DNA from: Actinopolyspora mzabensis
GTDB lineage: Bacteria > Actinomycetota > Actinomycetes > Mycobacteriales > Pseudonocardiaceae
Reading direction: 5' to 3'
Assembly (NCBI RefSeq): GCF_900101095.1
Contig: NZ_FNFM01000006.1
Coordinates: 311,767 to 375,766 of the forward strand
DNA length: 64,000 nt
The translations under genes were made by a program, and so were the position numbers. Shown one piece after another: positions 1-8,644 of the stretch; within the stretch, counting starts at the first letter, position 1; each line of letters begins with the position of its first letter. Under the pieces are notes generated by a model. That model saw only the letters and a list, made by a program, of their open reading frames with translations. It searched no databases and was not told where the DNA came from.

Positions 1-465
1 CTCGACGTGCCCGGCCTCGACCTGCTGCAACACCGCCACGGAGGTGAACAGCTTGGTCATCGAGGCGAGATCGAAGATCGTGTCCGGGGAGGTTCTCTCC
101 TGGCGCCCCGCGGGAAGTTCGGTGCCCGCGCCGTCGGCGTAGCGCAGTTCGTATCCCACCGCCTCGTGGCTGACCACCATGCCGTCGTGGGCCAGCAGGC
201 TCACCGCGCCCGCGTACATCGGTTTCTCCCGCTCCGGAGTGGATTCGCTCCACTCGGCCAGACGAGCGGTGGCTTCCCGGATCGGTGCGGGCGCCAGCCC
301 GGCCCGGCGGGGGGTGGCGTCGCGCAGGCGCGTGTCCGCGGCGGAGAATCCCTCGTGCGGCAGATCGAAGCGTCCGCTCGACCGCACTCCGGGCGCGGGC
401 GCGGAAGCGCAGGTCGTCACGGTCAGCATCGACAGCAGTGCCGTCACCAGCAGCGGGTTGCGCAT
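1..465 (-). CDS. Beta-lactamase-fold serine hydrolase, AmiE-like (3' end beyond window)
   Basis: Only the first 155 codons are present; the reading frame runs off the left edge. The protein starts with a hydrophobic export segment (about residues 4-20, ending VTTC, a weak lipobox) and then shows the PF00144 fold, with SMTK about 20 residues before the edge as the SxxK active-site motif and MYAGAVSLLAHDG ahead of it. GAGG six bases upstream favours the start at 465; an in-frame ATG at 492 is the alternative. It lies downstream of nagZ and namZ. In Bacillus subtilis the same trio (nagZ, namZ, amiE) removes the peptide and releases MurNAc from cell-wall fragments, and AmiE belongs to this serine-hydrolase family. 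The AmiE role is inferred from context; a D,D-peptidase or esterase is possible. Confidence 0.75.
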   Translation of the reverse strand, partial: MRNPLLVTALLSMLTVTTCASAPAPGVRSSGRFDLPHEGFSAADTRLRDATPRRAGLAPAPIREATARLAEWSESTPEREKPMYAGAVSLLAHDGMVVSHEAVGYELRYADGAGTELPAGRQERTSPDTIFDLASMTKLFTSVAVLQQVEAGHVE

Positions 466-527
466 CCTCACCTCACGGCGCTGGAACTTCATCGACTCGG
501 TTCCCGTGTTCGGTCGGTGGTGTGTGG

Positions 528-582
528 TCCCCTGTCCGGTGCTTGCTCCCCTGTCCGGTGCTTGTTCCCCTGCCGGTTCCTG
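528..582. repeat. Short tandem repeat between namZ and the serine hydrolase
   Basis: Two near-identical copies of TCCCCTGTCCGGTGCTTG are separated by one base, followed by a degenerate third copy. They fill much of the 147-bp gap between the namZ stop and the next start. No protein is read through them. Confidence 0.6.
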
Positions 583-612
583 CTCCACTGCCGGGTCCCC
601 CGTGATGCCGGT

Positions 613-1920
613 TCACCGGTAGAGCAGGTAGGGCCGGCGTCGCCGCCGGAAATCGGCCAGCTCTTCCTCCCAGGCCCCGACGACGTCGGCGGTGTCGGCG
701 CCCGCGTCGATCATCTCGCGCAGCCGGGCGGATCCGGTGAGGTTGTCGATCCAGTGGTCCGAGCGCCACCCGAACGCGTCCGGATAGAGCCGTCGGGCCT
801 GCACGAGCATCCGCACCGCGGTGCCGATCGCGTCGAACTCCGCCTCCCCGGTGCGGTAGAGCTGCACTCCGCCACAGGTCTTTCCCCGGTGCTTGGAGAA
901 GGTCGGCACGAAGTGGGTCTCCCGGAAGTAGGCCCCGGTCGTGCCCTCCGAATTGAGTCGTTCCGCCCAGCGCCGGTCCACTCCGGGCGCGCCGATGATC
1001 TCGAAGGGTCTGGTGGTTCCTCTGCCCTCCGAGAACACCGTGCCCTCGAACATCCCGGTACCGGGATAGACCAGGGCGGTGTCCGGTGTGGGCATGTTCG
1101 GGCTCGGCGGTATCCACGGCAACCCGGTTTCGGTGAACGAGTGTTCCCGGGACCAGCCGGACATCTCGACCACGTCCAGCCCGGGGAGTCGCTCCTTCTC
1201 CCGCTCGGGCAGGAACTCGGCGTCGAACATGCGTGCCAGCTCGCCGACGGTCATGCCGTGTTGCTGTGCGATCGGCAGCTCACCCACCCCGGAGGCGAAC
1301 TCGGGATCGAGCACCGGCCCGGCCGCGCGCCCGCCCAGCGGGTTCGGCCGGTCCAGCACGGTCAGCGGCACCCCAACCCGCACTGCCGCCCGCATCGCGG
1401 TGTACATCGTCCAGACGTAGGTGTAGAAACGCGTTCCGACGTCGGCGATGTCGAACACCAGCCGGTCGACCGAGGCCTGCCGCAGCATCCCGGCGAGTTT
1501 CGCCGTGTCCGCCCCGTAGGTGTCGTAGACCGGTATCCCGGTTCGGGGATCGGTGTAGTCACCTTCCGAACCGCCCGCCTGCGCGGTGCCCCGGAAGCCG
1601 TGTTCCGGGCCGAAAACGGCCACCACCTCGACGCCCTCGGCGGAGTGCATCTCGTCGACGATGTGTGGCAGCCCCGCCCGCGGCCGGGTTACCACGGAAG
1701 TCGGATTGGCGATCACGCCGAGCCGGGGGCCGCGGAGACGTTCCCATCCCGCGGCGGCGAGTTCGTCGGCTCCGGTCCGTACCGGTCGGCGGCCGGCTCC
1801 TCGCCCGGAGTCCCGTTCGGAGTCCTGTTCGGTACTGGCGGCCGATGCCCCGGTGAGCCCGAGCATCGGAGCCGTCACTGCGGAGGAGAGCAGGAACCTC
1901 CTGCGGTCAAGTTCACCCAA
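613..1920 (-). CDS. namZ: Exo-beta-N-acetylmuramidase NamZ (DUF1343, GH171)
   Basis: Predicted to cleave terminal MurNAc from the non-reducing end of peptidoglycan chains. The 435-residue length and the motif FGPEHGFRG near residue 100 match the DUF1343 family, characterised as NamZ. The N-terminus (DRRRFLL then a hydrophobic stretch to about residue 29) is a Tat signal, so it acts outside the membrane. The start is TTG: it is the only in-frame start that keeps the twin-arginine motif, and TGAGG overlapping the nagZ stop provides the ribosome site, so translation is probably coupled to nagZ nine bases upstream. NagZ removes GlcNAc, exposing MurNAc for this enzyme. Confidence 0.88.
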   Translation of the reverse strand: MGELDRRRFLLSSAVTAPMLGLTGASAASTEQDSERDSGRGAGRRPVRTGADELAAAGWERLRGPRLGVIANPTSVVTRPRAGLPHIVDEMHSAEGVEVVAVFGPEHGFRGTAQAGGSEGDYTDPRTGIPVYDTYGADTAKLAGMLRQASVDRLVFDIADVGTRFYTYVWTMYTAMRAAVRVGVPLTVLDRPNPLGGRAAGPVLDPEFASGVGELPIAQQHGMTVGELARMFDAEFLPEREKERLPGLDVVEMSGWSREHSFTETGLPWIPPSPNMPTPDTALVYPGTGMFEGTVFSEGRGTTRPFEIIGAPGVDRRWAERLNSEGTTGAYFRETHFVPTFSKHRGKTCGGVQLYRTGEAEFDAIGTAVRMLVQARRLYPDAFGWRSDHWIDNLTGSARLREMIDAGADTADVVGAWEEELADFRRRRRPYLLYR

Positions 1921-1929
1921 CTCGCTACC

Positions 1930-3768
1930 TCACCAGGTGATTCCGTGGCCGAACGGATAACGCGGTGCGTCGGGGCGGTCCGGATCGGGGACCGGCACCG
2001 GCAACTTGCCCGAGGGGGACACCACACCGAACAGCACTCTTGTCAGGGATCGCATCGACACCTGCCGGTAGGAGTAGGTGGCCAGCCAGGTGCCGATTTC
2101 GTCGACGCAGGCGGCGTCGTAGGGGTCGCGCACCGCCACTGCGATCACGCGGTCGCCCGCCCGGCTCAACGAGCGGAGCAGCTCGCGTTGCGCACCGCCG
2201 GAGTCCCGCCAGGCACCGTTGGTCAGCACGATCGTCACGTCGTGTCGTTCGGCGCGGTCGGCCGCCTCGCCGATCAGTCGCTCTTCCGGGGATTCCCCGG
2301 TGTGCAGCGTTTCCGTCATCCGATGCTGCCGCCGGACCTCGGCGGCCAGTTCGGCGGTGGTTGTTTCGCCCCACCCCGTGACGAACACGCTTCCCACCGC
2401 TGTCCGCAGTGGCAGCAGGCCGGTGTCGTCGCGCAGCGCCGTCACGGAGTCGTCGGTGATCCGCAGCGCCTGCCGCCGGTGTGAGGCAGTGCCGACCGTC
2501 CGTTCCACCTCCGCCGGGTCCACCAGGGGGGTCGAGACCGTCCCACGGCGGTCCTTCATGCTCAGGATCCGCAGTACGCTGTTGTCTATGTCCCGTTCGG
2601 CCAGCCTGCCCGAACGCACGGCATCGGTCACCGCCCCGATCGCGGCGGAGAGGTCTCCCGGCATCAGCAGCTGATCGGCGCCAGCCTCCAGCGCCAGCAC
2701 GGGAACGTCCTCGGCGGGGTGGAGCTCGTGCACTCCCGCCATCCGCAGCGAGTCGGTGACCACCACCCCCTGGAAACCGAGTTCCTCGCGCAGCAGCCCG
2801 GTGAGAATGCGGTGCGAAAGCGTCGCCGGTTCTCCGGAGGGGTCGAGTTCGGGGAACTTCAGGTGCCCCGTCATCACCGCGTCGGTGCCCTCGTCGATCG
2901 CGGCTCGGAACGGCGGCGCGTCCAGCCGTCGCCACTGCCGTTCGTCGTGGTCGATGACTGGAAGGTCGGTGTGGCTGTCCACGCTGGTGTCGCCGTGACC
3001 GGGGAAGTGCTTGACGGTGGCCGAGACGGTGTTTCGCGCCGCTCCCGCGCGCTGGTAGCCGCGTATCTGGGAGCGGGTCAGTTCCGCGGCCAGTTCCGGT
3101 GAGGAGGCGAAGGAGCGCACCCCGATGACCGGGTTCTCCGGATTGACGTTGACGTCCCCGACCGGCGCGAAGTTCTGGGTGATGCCCATGGCGCGCAGCT
3201 CTCGGCCGGTGATGCGTGCCGCCCGCTCCGCCGCGCCCGTCTCGCGGGCCGCGCCCAGCGCCATGCTGCCGGGCAGTACCGTCGCGGGTTCGTCTATCCG
3301 GGTGATGGCGCCCTGTTCCTGGTCGGTGGCTATGGTCAGTGGAATCCCGGCCCCCGAATCCAGCGCGGCCCGCTGCAACCCGTTCGAGAGTTCGGCGATC
3401 TGCCGGGGCTCCCGCAGGCTGTCCGTCCAGGAGAAGTGGATGACGCCGCCGAGCCCGAACCGCCGTACCACCTCGGCGGGGGAGCCCACCCCGTACTCCG
3501 TGCGGTTGGTGGGGTGGTCGGTGTCGGCCGTGGCCCCGTACACCACCGTCACGAAGAGTTGCCCCACCTTCTGCGGTAGCGACATGTTCCGCACCGTGCG
3601 GCGGGCCCAGTCGGTCGTCCCCGTCAGCGGTGGCCGGTCGGTTCCTGCCGCATCGAACGTGCCCGGGGGGTGCTGTCCGTTTCTCCCGTCGGCGGCGGCC
3701 AGGGTGCCCAGCGTCGCCGTTCCCAGCGCGACAGTACCGAGCTGCCGCCTGCCGAATGTCGCTGCCAC
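1930..3768 (-). CDS. nagZ: Beta-N-acetylglucosaminidase NagZ, GH3, exported
   Basis: Releases GlcNAc from peptidoglycan fragments. The GH3 signature KHFPGHGDTSVDSHTDLP is present, with the conserved aspartate in VVVTDSLRM further on; the C-terminal half matches the second GH3 domain, as in Bacillus NagZ and unlike the short enterobacterial enzyme. GTG at 3768 is chosen because GGGAG lies upstream and it gives an export signal (FGRRQLG then hydrophobic, Tat-like). A longer form from GTG at 3873 would bury this signal. It is first in the nagZ-namZ-hydrolase cluster and has its own promoter. Confidence 0.9.
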   Translation of the reverse strand: MAATFGRRQLGTVALGTATLGTLAAADGRNGQHPPGTFDAAGTDRPPLTGTTDWARRTVRNMSLPQKVGQLFVTVVYGATADTDHPTNRTEYGVGSPAEVVRRFGLGGVIHFSWTDSLREPRQIAELSNGLQRAALDSGAGIPLTIATDQEQGAITRIDEPATVLPGSMALGAARETGAAERAARITGRELRAMGITQNFAPVGDVNVNPENPVIGVRSFASSPELAAELTRSQIRGYQRAGAARNTVSATVKHFPGHGDTSVDSHTDLPVIDHDERQWRRLDAPPFRAAIDEGTDAVMTGHLKFPELDPSGEPATLSHRILTGLLREELGFQGVVVTDSLRMAGVHELHPAEDVPVLALEAGADQLLMPGDLSAAIGAVTDAVRSGRLAERDIDNSVLRILSMKDRRGTVSTPLVDPAEVERTVGTASHRRQALRITDDSVTALRDDTGLLPLRTAVGSVFVTGWGETTTAELAAEVRRQHRMTETLHTGESPEERLIGEAADRAERHDVTIVLTNGAWRDSGGAQRELLRSLSRAGDRVIAVAVRDPYDAACVDEIGTWLATYSYRQVSMRSLTRVLFGVVSPSGKLPVPVPDPDRPDAPRYPFGHGITW

Positions 3769-3893
3769 GAGGGAGCTCCCGTTCCACGGAACTTGGATTC
3801 GCCGGTGGCGGCCGTCGTTGGTTCTGGGACGCGGCGGAGAACCGAACGCATGGGAGAACCGTGAGTGTCCCACCGGATACCGGATCGGGGTGT

Positions 3894-3922
3894 AAGTTAC
3901 CCACGGTGTGTGAGGCGGTCAA
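3894..3922 (-). promoter_or_regulatory. Vegetative promoter for nagZ cluster
   Basis: On the minus strand TTGACC (3917-3922) and TAACTT (3894-3899) are separated by exactly 17 bases, close to the primary sigma consensus. Transcription would start near 3887, giving a leader of about 120 nt before the GTG at 3768. Confidence 0.75.
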
Positions 3923-4437
3923 CGCTACGCGCCGGGCTGGTGACTTTTCGGGTGAGTGGTTCCAGCCCGCACGACTCGGCCAGGGCAGGACTCGCCCGCG
4001 GCAGGACGTGCCAGGATTCGATCCCCGGACATGATGGTGGCGCCCGCCAGTTCGACTGACGAGCGCCACTCTCCCGGCGCGAACCTGCGGGTTACCAAGC
4101 GTGTGCTAGTTGTCGTATCCTGCGGGCTCGGCGCCCGGCGTCCCGGTACGCAACCCTGAGAACGACTTTGCCTTTATTCAGCGGCTGCGCGTGGGTTCCC
4201 GCCATCGCGCCCGGAGCCCCGTCGGGAGGACGCTGCTTCTCCTCCGCAACGTCCCTGGCCAACCAGGGTTCCGTACTTCCTTTTTAGACCGCGCGGCGAG
4301 CTCTCGCAAGTCCCGGAGCGAGATCCTCTCCCGGGATCGGGCCAGGTGGGTGGGGAAGGCGACGCGTCGGGGTCGGGCGCTCCCCCAGCGGTGCCGGCGG
4401 CGATCCGGCTCACGGGTTGGGCACTCGGCCACCGACT
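3923..4437. other. Gene-free stretch between nagZ promoter and HAD gene
   Basis: No reading frame with credible start and composition, and no RNA gene, was recognised. A GGATTCGATCC string near 4016 resembles a tRNA T-arm but cannot form its stem. Confidence 0.5.
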
Positions 4438-5259
4438 TCACCGCTTCGCGTGCCATCGCCGCCACCACAGCCCGTAAACCACTCCGGCGGCGACGACGCC
4501 CAACGCCACGACGGTGGTGGTGACGGTGGTCGCGGACGGAGTGGGGAACCGTGCCCGCAGCGACACCGGGTGTTCGAACACCAGCGCGGGCCAGCCGCGC
4601 TGCGCCGCCTCCTTGCGGAGGCCCCGGTCCGGGTTGACCACGGTCGGGTGGCCCACCAGCTCCAACAGCGGCAGATCGGTGAGCGAGTCCGAATAGGCGT
4701 GGCACTCCGACAGCCGGTACCCCTCCCGCTCGGCGATCTCGACCGCCGCGCGTGCCTTCTCGGCGCCGGTGCAGTAGAACTCCAGCTCGCCGGTGTAGCG
4801 CCCGTCCTCGATCCGCATCCGGCTGCTCGCCCAGTTGGTGACGCCGAGCAGCCGGGCCACGGGGGCCACCACCTCTTCGCCGGACGCCGAGAGCACCACC
4901 ACGTCGTCGTCCTCGGCGCGGTGTTCGGAGATGAGCTGGGTGGCTTCCCGGTAGACCAGCGGATCCACGATGTCGTGCAGCGTCTCGTCGACGATCGCGT
5001 CGACCTGCTCGACGTCCCACCCGGCGCACAGCGAGGTCAGGTGCTGCCGCATTCGTTCCATCTGGTCGCTGTCCGCGCCCGCGAGCATGAACATGAACTG
5101 GGCGTAGGTGCTCTTCAGGACTGCCCGACGGTTGATCAGCCCTTCCCGGAAGAACGGTTTGCTGAACGCGAGCGTGCTCGATCGGGCGATGATCGTCCTG
5201 TCCAGATCGAAGAACGCCGCCCCGCGTCGTTCGCGGTTCTCGGGAGCATGCTGGGTCAC
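4438..5259 (-). CDS. Membrane-anchored HAD-IB phosphatase (SerB-like; Rv3661 homologue)
   Basis: A 273-residue HAD hydrolase of subfamily IB. Motif I is FFDLDRT near residue 20 (nucleophile and acid/base aspartates), motif II the serine in VLSASGEE, motif III/IV the DSLTDLPLL segment. The last 35 residues form one transmembrane helix followed by WWRRWHAKR, so the catalytic domain is probably tethered in the cytoplasm. The substrate is unknown; relatives act on phosphoserine and lysophospholipids. GTG at 5259 is chosen because TATGCT ends six bases upstream (leaderless mRNA) and the frame upstream has no family similarity. It sits upstream of the pilus locus, as in mycobacteria. Confidence 0.85.
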   Translation of the reverse strand: MTQHAPENRERRGAAFFDLDRTIIARSSTLAFSKPFFREGLINRRAVLKSTYAQFMFMLAGADSDQMERMRQHLTSLCAGWDVEQVDAIVDETLHDIVDPLVYREATQLISEHRAEDDDVVVLSASGEEVVAPVARLLGVTNWASSRMRIEDGRYTGELEFYCTGAEKARAAVEIAEREGYRLSECHAYSDSLTDLPLLELVGHPTVVNPDRGLRKEAAQRGWPALVFEHPVSLRARFPTPSATTVTTTVVALGVVAAGVVYGLWWRRWHAKR

Positions 5260-5265
5260 CCCGTC

Positions 5266-5271
5266 AGCATA
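5266..5271 (-). promoter_or_regulatory. -10 element of HAD gene
   Basis: TATGCT on the minus strand ends six bases before GTG 5259. The mRNA would begin at or next to the start codon. Confidence 0.5.
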
Positions 5272-5547
5272 AGAGCCGTCGCGCCGGGAAGCGTTCCAGT
5301 CGGTTCGAGGAGCTCGCGAGCCGTTCCGAGCTCGTCCACCGGTCCGGACGGCCGTCCTGGAGTCGGCCGCGAACGAGCCGTGGCGGTTAACTCTTTCGGG
5401 TGAAATTGCTCCCGGCTTCGAGCACGCAACGTACAGATGCAGCTGCATGTGAACGGTTCGATTAGTCCGAATGCAGGTTTTCAGTCCGCTACATTCCTCC
5501 TAATGGACGCAACGCGTCCGTTCGAGGGTGAGCGATACAGTGGGGAG

Positions 5548-5640
5548 GTCCGGTACACCGGACAGTTCAGCCCGACCCCCCGGGGCTGAACCACTGGCGG
5601 CCCTCGTCCCTCCCCCCTGGCGAGGGCCGCCCTTCTTTCT
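5548..5640 (+). ncRNA. 6C small RNA (B11-type)
   Basis: Non-coding RNA of the actinobacterial 6C family, defined by two hairpins with six cytosines in the loops. Hairpin one is GTTCAGCCC (5565-5573) and GGGCTGAAC (5583-5591) around loop GACCCCCCG. Hairpin two is GGCGGCCCTCG (5596-5606) and CGAGGGCCGCC (5621-5631) around a loop containing CCCCCC, then CTTCTTTCT as a terminator. A small hairpin GTCCGG-TACA-CCGGAC precedes them. TACAGT at 5536-5541 is a plausible -10, giving about 93 nt. The site between the HAD phosphatase and ssd is where M. tuberculosis B11/6C lies (between Rv3661 and Rv3660c). The 5' end is inferred. Confidence 0.87.
5596..5640 (+). terminator. Intrinsic terminator of 6C RNA
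   Basis: Perfect 11-bp GC-rich stem, C-rich loop and a T-rich tail CTTCTTTCT. Confidence 0.85.
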
Positions 5641-5839
5641 CCGATTCCGTGGTTCCTCGGTTTTGTCCACGAGGCCCCCGCTCGTCCACAGCGCCTCGAT
5701 CTCGTGCTGGCGCACCGGCCCCACCCGGCCACACGGTGGACGGGACAGGGATGTGGACAAGGTGAACGCGGCGGTCGTTGTTGGCACCGAGGGAACTCGC
5801 CGTGCCCCGGGCAACACCGCTATCGGGGGTGCCAGTGGG

Positions 5840-7177
5840 ATGCCGGAAGACGCGGAGCAGGGTCGGGAGAAGCAGGGCCGGGAGAAACACGGCCGGACGG
5901 GGCAGGGCCGGACGGGGCAGGGCCGGACGGGGCAGGGCCGGGCGAGGTCGGGGGGCGCGGTACCGGCTCACGCGGTGCGGGCGCGTGGGACGCCGGGAGA
6001 ACCGCTGATCGTCACCGACGACCCGGGGCTCGCCGAGGAACTGGCCGGAGTGGCCGCGGCCGCGGGCTGTGAGCCGCGCCGGGTCGCCACGGCACGGGAG
6101 GTGGGTGGGTCCTGGCACGAGGCTCCCGTGGTGCTGCTGGATACCAGGGCGCTCGAGGAGTGTTCGGCAGTGGGGCTCCCACGGCGCCCCGGGCTGATTC
6201 TGGTCACCGCTCGGGCGGAGCCGGAGTTCTGGCGAGCCGCCTTCCGGAGCGGGGCGCAACACGCCGTCGAACTGGTTTCCGAGGAGCAGCGTCTGGTGGG
6301 GCTGCTCACCGAACTCACCGAGGACGTCCCAACCCGGGAGGGAAGCCTGCTGGCGGTGCTCGGCGGCAGCGGCGGCGCGGGGGCCTCGGTACTGGCCGCC
6401 GTCACCGGCGTGCTCGCCGCTCGCAAGGGCGGCCACTGCACGTTGCTCGACTGCGACCCACTGGGCGGAGGTCTGGATCTGCTGCTGGGGGAGGAACACA
6501 CTTCCGGGGTGCGGTGGTCGGAACTGTCGCTGGGCACCGGGAGGTTCACCGCGGCGGCGCTGCGGGAGGCCCTGCCCTCCCGGCGGCTCGGTTCCGGCGA
6601 GATCGCCACCCTGAGCTGTTCCAGGGAGGACGTGCCGCGCGGCATGACACCCGAGTCGGTGTGCGCCGTGCTCGACGCGGCCCGCAGAGCCGGTCAGACC
6701 GTGGTGTGCGACCTGCCCCGCGTGCAGAACGAGTCCACCCTGGCTGTGCTGCGTCGCGCCGATCTCACGGTGCTGGTGGTTCCGGCCGAGATACGTGCTT
6801 GCGTCGCGGCGGGCGGAGTGCTCGACGCCGTCCGGGACGCCGTGCCCGGACAGCTGCGAGCGATCGTGCGGGGGCCGTCGCCCGGAGGATTGCGTCTGGT
6901 GGACATTCGCAGAGCCCTGGGGTTGGAAGTGCTCACCGCGATGCGAACGGACCGTGGGCTCACCGCGCTCATCGATCGGTTCGGATTGTGTGCCGTTCGG
7001 CTCGGTGAGCACCGGCCACCGGTTCGGGCGGGCAGGAAACTGCTCACCCTGCTGGACGAGATCACCGGCGAAGCCTCGGGAACGGCTGATCGGTGGGAGT
7101 TCTTCGGTCGGCACGGCCGTTCCCCGCTGCGGTTCGCTTGCGGTGCTACCGGCGGGGAGGATCGTCCGATTCGATAG
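5840..7177 (+). CDS. ssd: TadZ/CpaE-like septum-site-determining protein (Ssd, Rv3660c homologue)
   Basis: MinD/ParA-superfamily protein heading the Tad pilus locus; homologues localise pilus machinery or affect septum placement. A receiver-like half (to about residue 165) precedes the P-loop domain (LLAVLGGSGGAGAS, then LLDCDPLGGGLD). The deviant Walker A box lacks both lysines of KGGxGK(T/S): the positions are Ser and Ala, so ATP hydrolysis is doubtful. The first 45 residues are Gly/Arg/Gln-rich from a 15-bp tandem repeat. The start is uncertain: ATG 5840 is used; GTG 5762 or 5753 would lengthen it. Starts before 5640 would run through the 6C RNA and are unlikely. Confidence 0.82.
   Translation: MPEDAEQGREKQGREKHGRTGQGRTGQGRTGQGRARSGGAVPAHAVRARGTPGEPLIVTDDPGLAEELAGVAAAAGCEPRRVATAREVGGSWHEAPVVLLDTRALEECSAVGLPRRPGLILVTARAEPEFWRAAFRSGAQHAVELVSEEQRLVGLLTELTEDVPTREGSLLAVLGGSGGAGASVLAAVTGVLAARKGGHCTLLDCDPLGGGLDLLLGEEHTSGVRWSELSLGTGRFTAAALREALPSRRLGSGEIATLSCSREDVPRGMTPESVCAVLDAARRAGQTVVCDLPRVQNESTLAVLRRADLTVLVVPAEIRACVAAGGVLDAVRDAVPGQLRAIVRGPSPGGLRLVDIRRALGLEVLTAMRTDRGLTALIDRFGLCAVRLGEHRPPVRAGRKLLTLLDEITGEASGTADRWEFFGRHGRSPLRFACGATGGEDRPIR
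5891..5935. repeat. 15-bp tandem repeat in ssd
   Basis: Three exact copies of GGCCGGACGGGGCAG, flanked by diverged copies, encoding GRTGQ units. The unit length preserves frame. Confidence 0.85.
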
Positions 7178-7962
7178 CTCTACACGGCGAACCCCGTTTT
7201 ACGTTTCGTGTTCGGCTTTTCGGTGCTCCCGCTTCGCGTGGACGCGGAAAGATCACTGAAGTGCGCGGTCAAAATCGCGCTTCTTTTCGGTTGCGATTCG
7301 GGATACCCGACCGCGGAACACCGTGATGGTTCCCGAGGTCGAAATTCGACACGAGTGTTGTGCCGGATCCGCCTCGCAGCGGTGGTGTCGACGATTTCGC
7401 GGTGCTCCCGGCGCGCCGCGTGCCCGACTCTCGGTTCCGACCCACTTCCGGGCCCCGGTTCTCCTCGCGAGGGAGCCCTCACCGCGAGCCGGTACTCTGC
7501 ACCAGCGGCGAAACGCGCTCACCGCTCCGTATCGAACTGAGCACGCGCCGGTGTCCGGCAGTGTCCCCCGTGTTCGGTCACGGTGTTTTCCCTGCTCTTC
7601 CCCGATTTCCCCCAGGTGGATCCGTGTCTTGTGGGCTCTCCGCGGACACCTTAGCTCCGTTCGCGACGGTTCGCACGATGGAAGGAATCGGTACGGTATC
7701 GCTCTCGAGTGCGGGGGCTTTCGGGCGCCCGGTTCTCGGAGTGCGTTCCGGCCCGGGGGATTGTCGATCTTCGAGGAAGATTCTTTTTGGTTGATGTCGA
7801 ATTTGACCCGGCAAAGTTCGGGGTAATACCGGTAAACTCGCCGAAGAGTTCTTGCGCGAAGGCCGCGAATGCGACGAGGGGTGCCGTGTTCCGTGGCCAC
7901 ATGCTCGTGGATCCCTTCCGGGGCCACGACTATTTCGGACAGTTGTCGGGAGGAGGTTCGCG
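7178..7962. other. Gene-free stretch between ssd and the next gene
   Basis: 785 bp with AT-richer patches and no convincing gene. It contains the 13-base palindrome GTCGAAATTCGAC at 7338-7350 and a weak promoter candidate (TTGACC 7803-7808, TAATAC 7824-7829, short 15-base spacing) ahead of the gene at 7963. Confidence 0.45.
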
Positions 7963-8358
7963 GTGTCCGAGTCTTCCAGCTCCAGCCCGCGACCCATGGA
8001 CGTCACGATCGCCGAGAGTGTTGTTCGTACGGCTACCGGAACCGTGGATTCCGAAATGGTGGACCAGATCGCCAGAGTGCTGGCTCGTCACTCCGCGTTC
8101 AGTTCCGAGCTCGCCGATACGGCTGCCAGGGGAATGCTCTCGGCAGAGGAAGTCAGCGCCGCGAGTGCGCGTGCACACGAAGTGACCGAGCGCGAGATCC
8201 AGCGTGTGCTCGCCAGCGCGCGGGCGCACGAGACGGATGCTCCGGTGCCGCCGCAGCCGCGTGGCAGGCCGGCAGTGGAAACCTACGAGGAGAGCTACGA
8301 ATCGGAGCCCTCGTTGCCCGCGCAGACCGCGGCGGCGATGTTGGGAGTGCATCCCTGA
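7963..8358 (+). CDS. Unrecognised 131-aa protein inside the pilus locus
   Basis: No family recognised. GTG 7963 is set by a very strong ribosome site (GGGAGGAGG, seven bases upstream). After a Ser-rich start and PRPMDVTIAESVV, residues 25-90 look alpha-helical and amphipathic (MVDQIARVLARHSAFSSELADTA is the most ordered part), then a Pro/Glu-rich tail. There is no signal peptide or membrane segment, so it should be cytoplasmic. It separates ssd from tadA, which are adjacent in mycobacteria, and faces a small gene on the other strand. A Tad-related role is only a guess from position. Confidence 0.6.
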   Translation: MSESSSSSPRPMDVTIAESVVRTATGTVDSEMVDQIARVLARHSAFSSELADTAARGMLSAEEVSAASARAHEVTEREIQRVLASARAHETDAPVPPQPRGRPAVETYEESYESEPSLPAQTAAAMLGVHP

Positions 8359-8455
8359 CCGGGCTTCTTCGCTCCGGTGGTCGGGTGCCCCTCCGGGCGG
8401 CAGGTCCGGCCCACCGCGGCACTTCGCGGTCGATTCGCGACTGTGGACCGATGTT

Positions 8456-8644
8456 TCAGTGCTCGGGCTGGTGGATCCGGGACGAGAGCGCGTCGATCGC
8501 GTCGTCCAGTTCCGCCAGCCGGAGGCGGAGGGTCGCGGCGAGCCGCGGATCCTCGGTTTCCTCCAGTGTCGCGGCGAGCTCGCCGTAACGGGTCAGCAGC
8601 GCGGCGATGTCGTTGCCCGATGTCTCCCACCCCTGCTCGTTCAA
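8456..8644 (-). CDS. Small hypothetical helical protein (62 aa)
   Basis: A short minus-strand frame ending 98 bp from the convergent gene at 7963. TTG 8644 is preceded by GGGAG five bases upstream; GTG 8656 is an alternative adding four residues. The protein is charged and helical, with LLTRYGELAATLEETEDP and LRLRLAELDDAIDAL suggesting a short helical hairpin or coiled coil. No membrane segment; function unknown. Confidence 0.5.
   Translation of the reverse strand: MNEQGWETSGNDIAALLTRYGELAATLEETEDPRLAATLRLRLAELDDAIDALSSRIHQPEH

Noticed and set aside
4010..4035. tRNA-like T-arm string GGATTCGATCC
   Set aside because: Neither strand gives a paired T-stem, acceptor stem or anticodon arm.
5528..5839. 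Extended N-terminus for Ssd from upstream GTG codons
   Set aside because: The part before 5640 runs through the 6C RNA and its terminator; the translated segment has no family similarity.
7253..7927. Minus-strand frame of about 220 codons between ssd and the next gene
   Set aside because: No ribosome site, Arg/Pro-rich shadow-like composition, and it would cover the strong ribosome site region of the gene at 7963.
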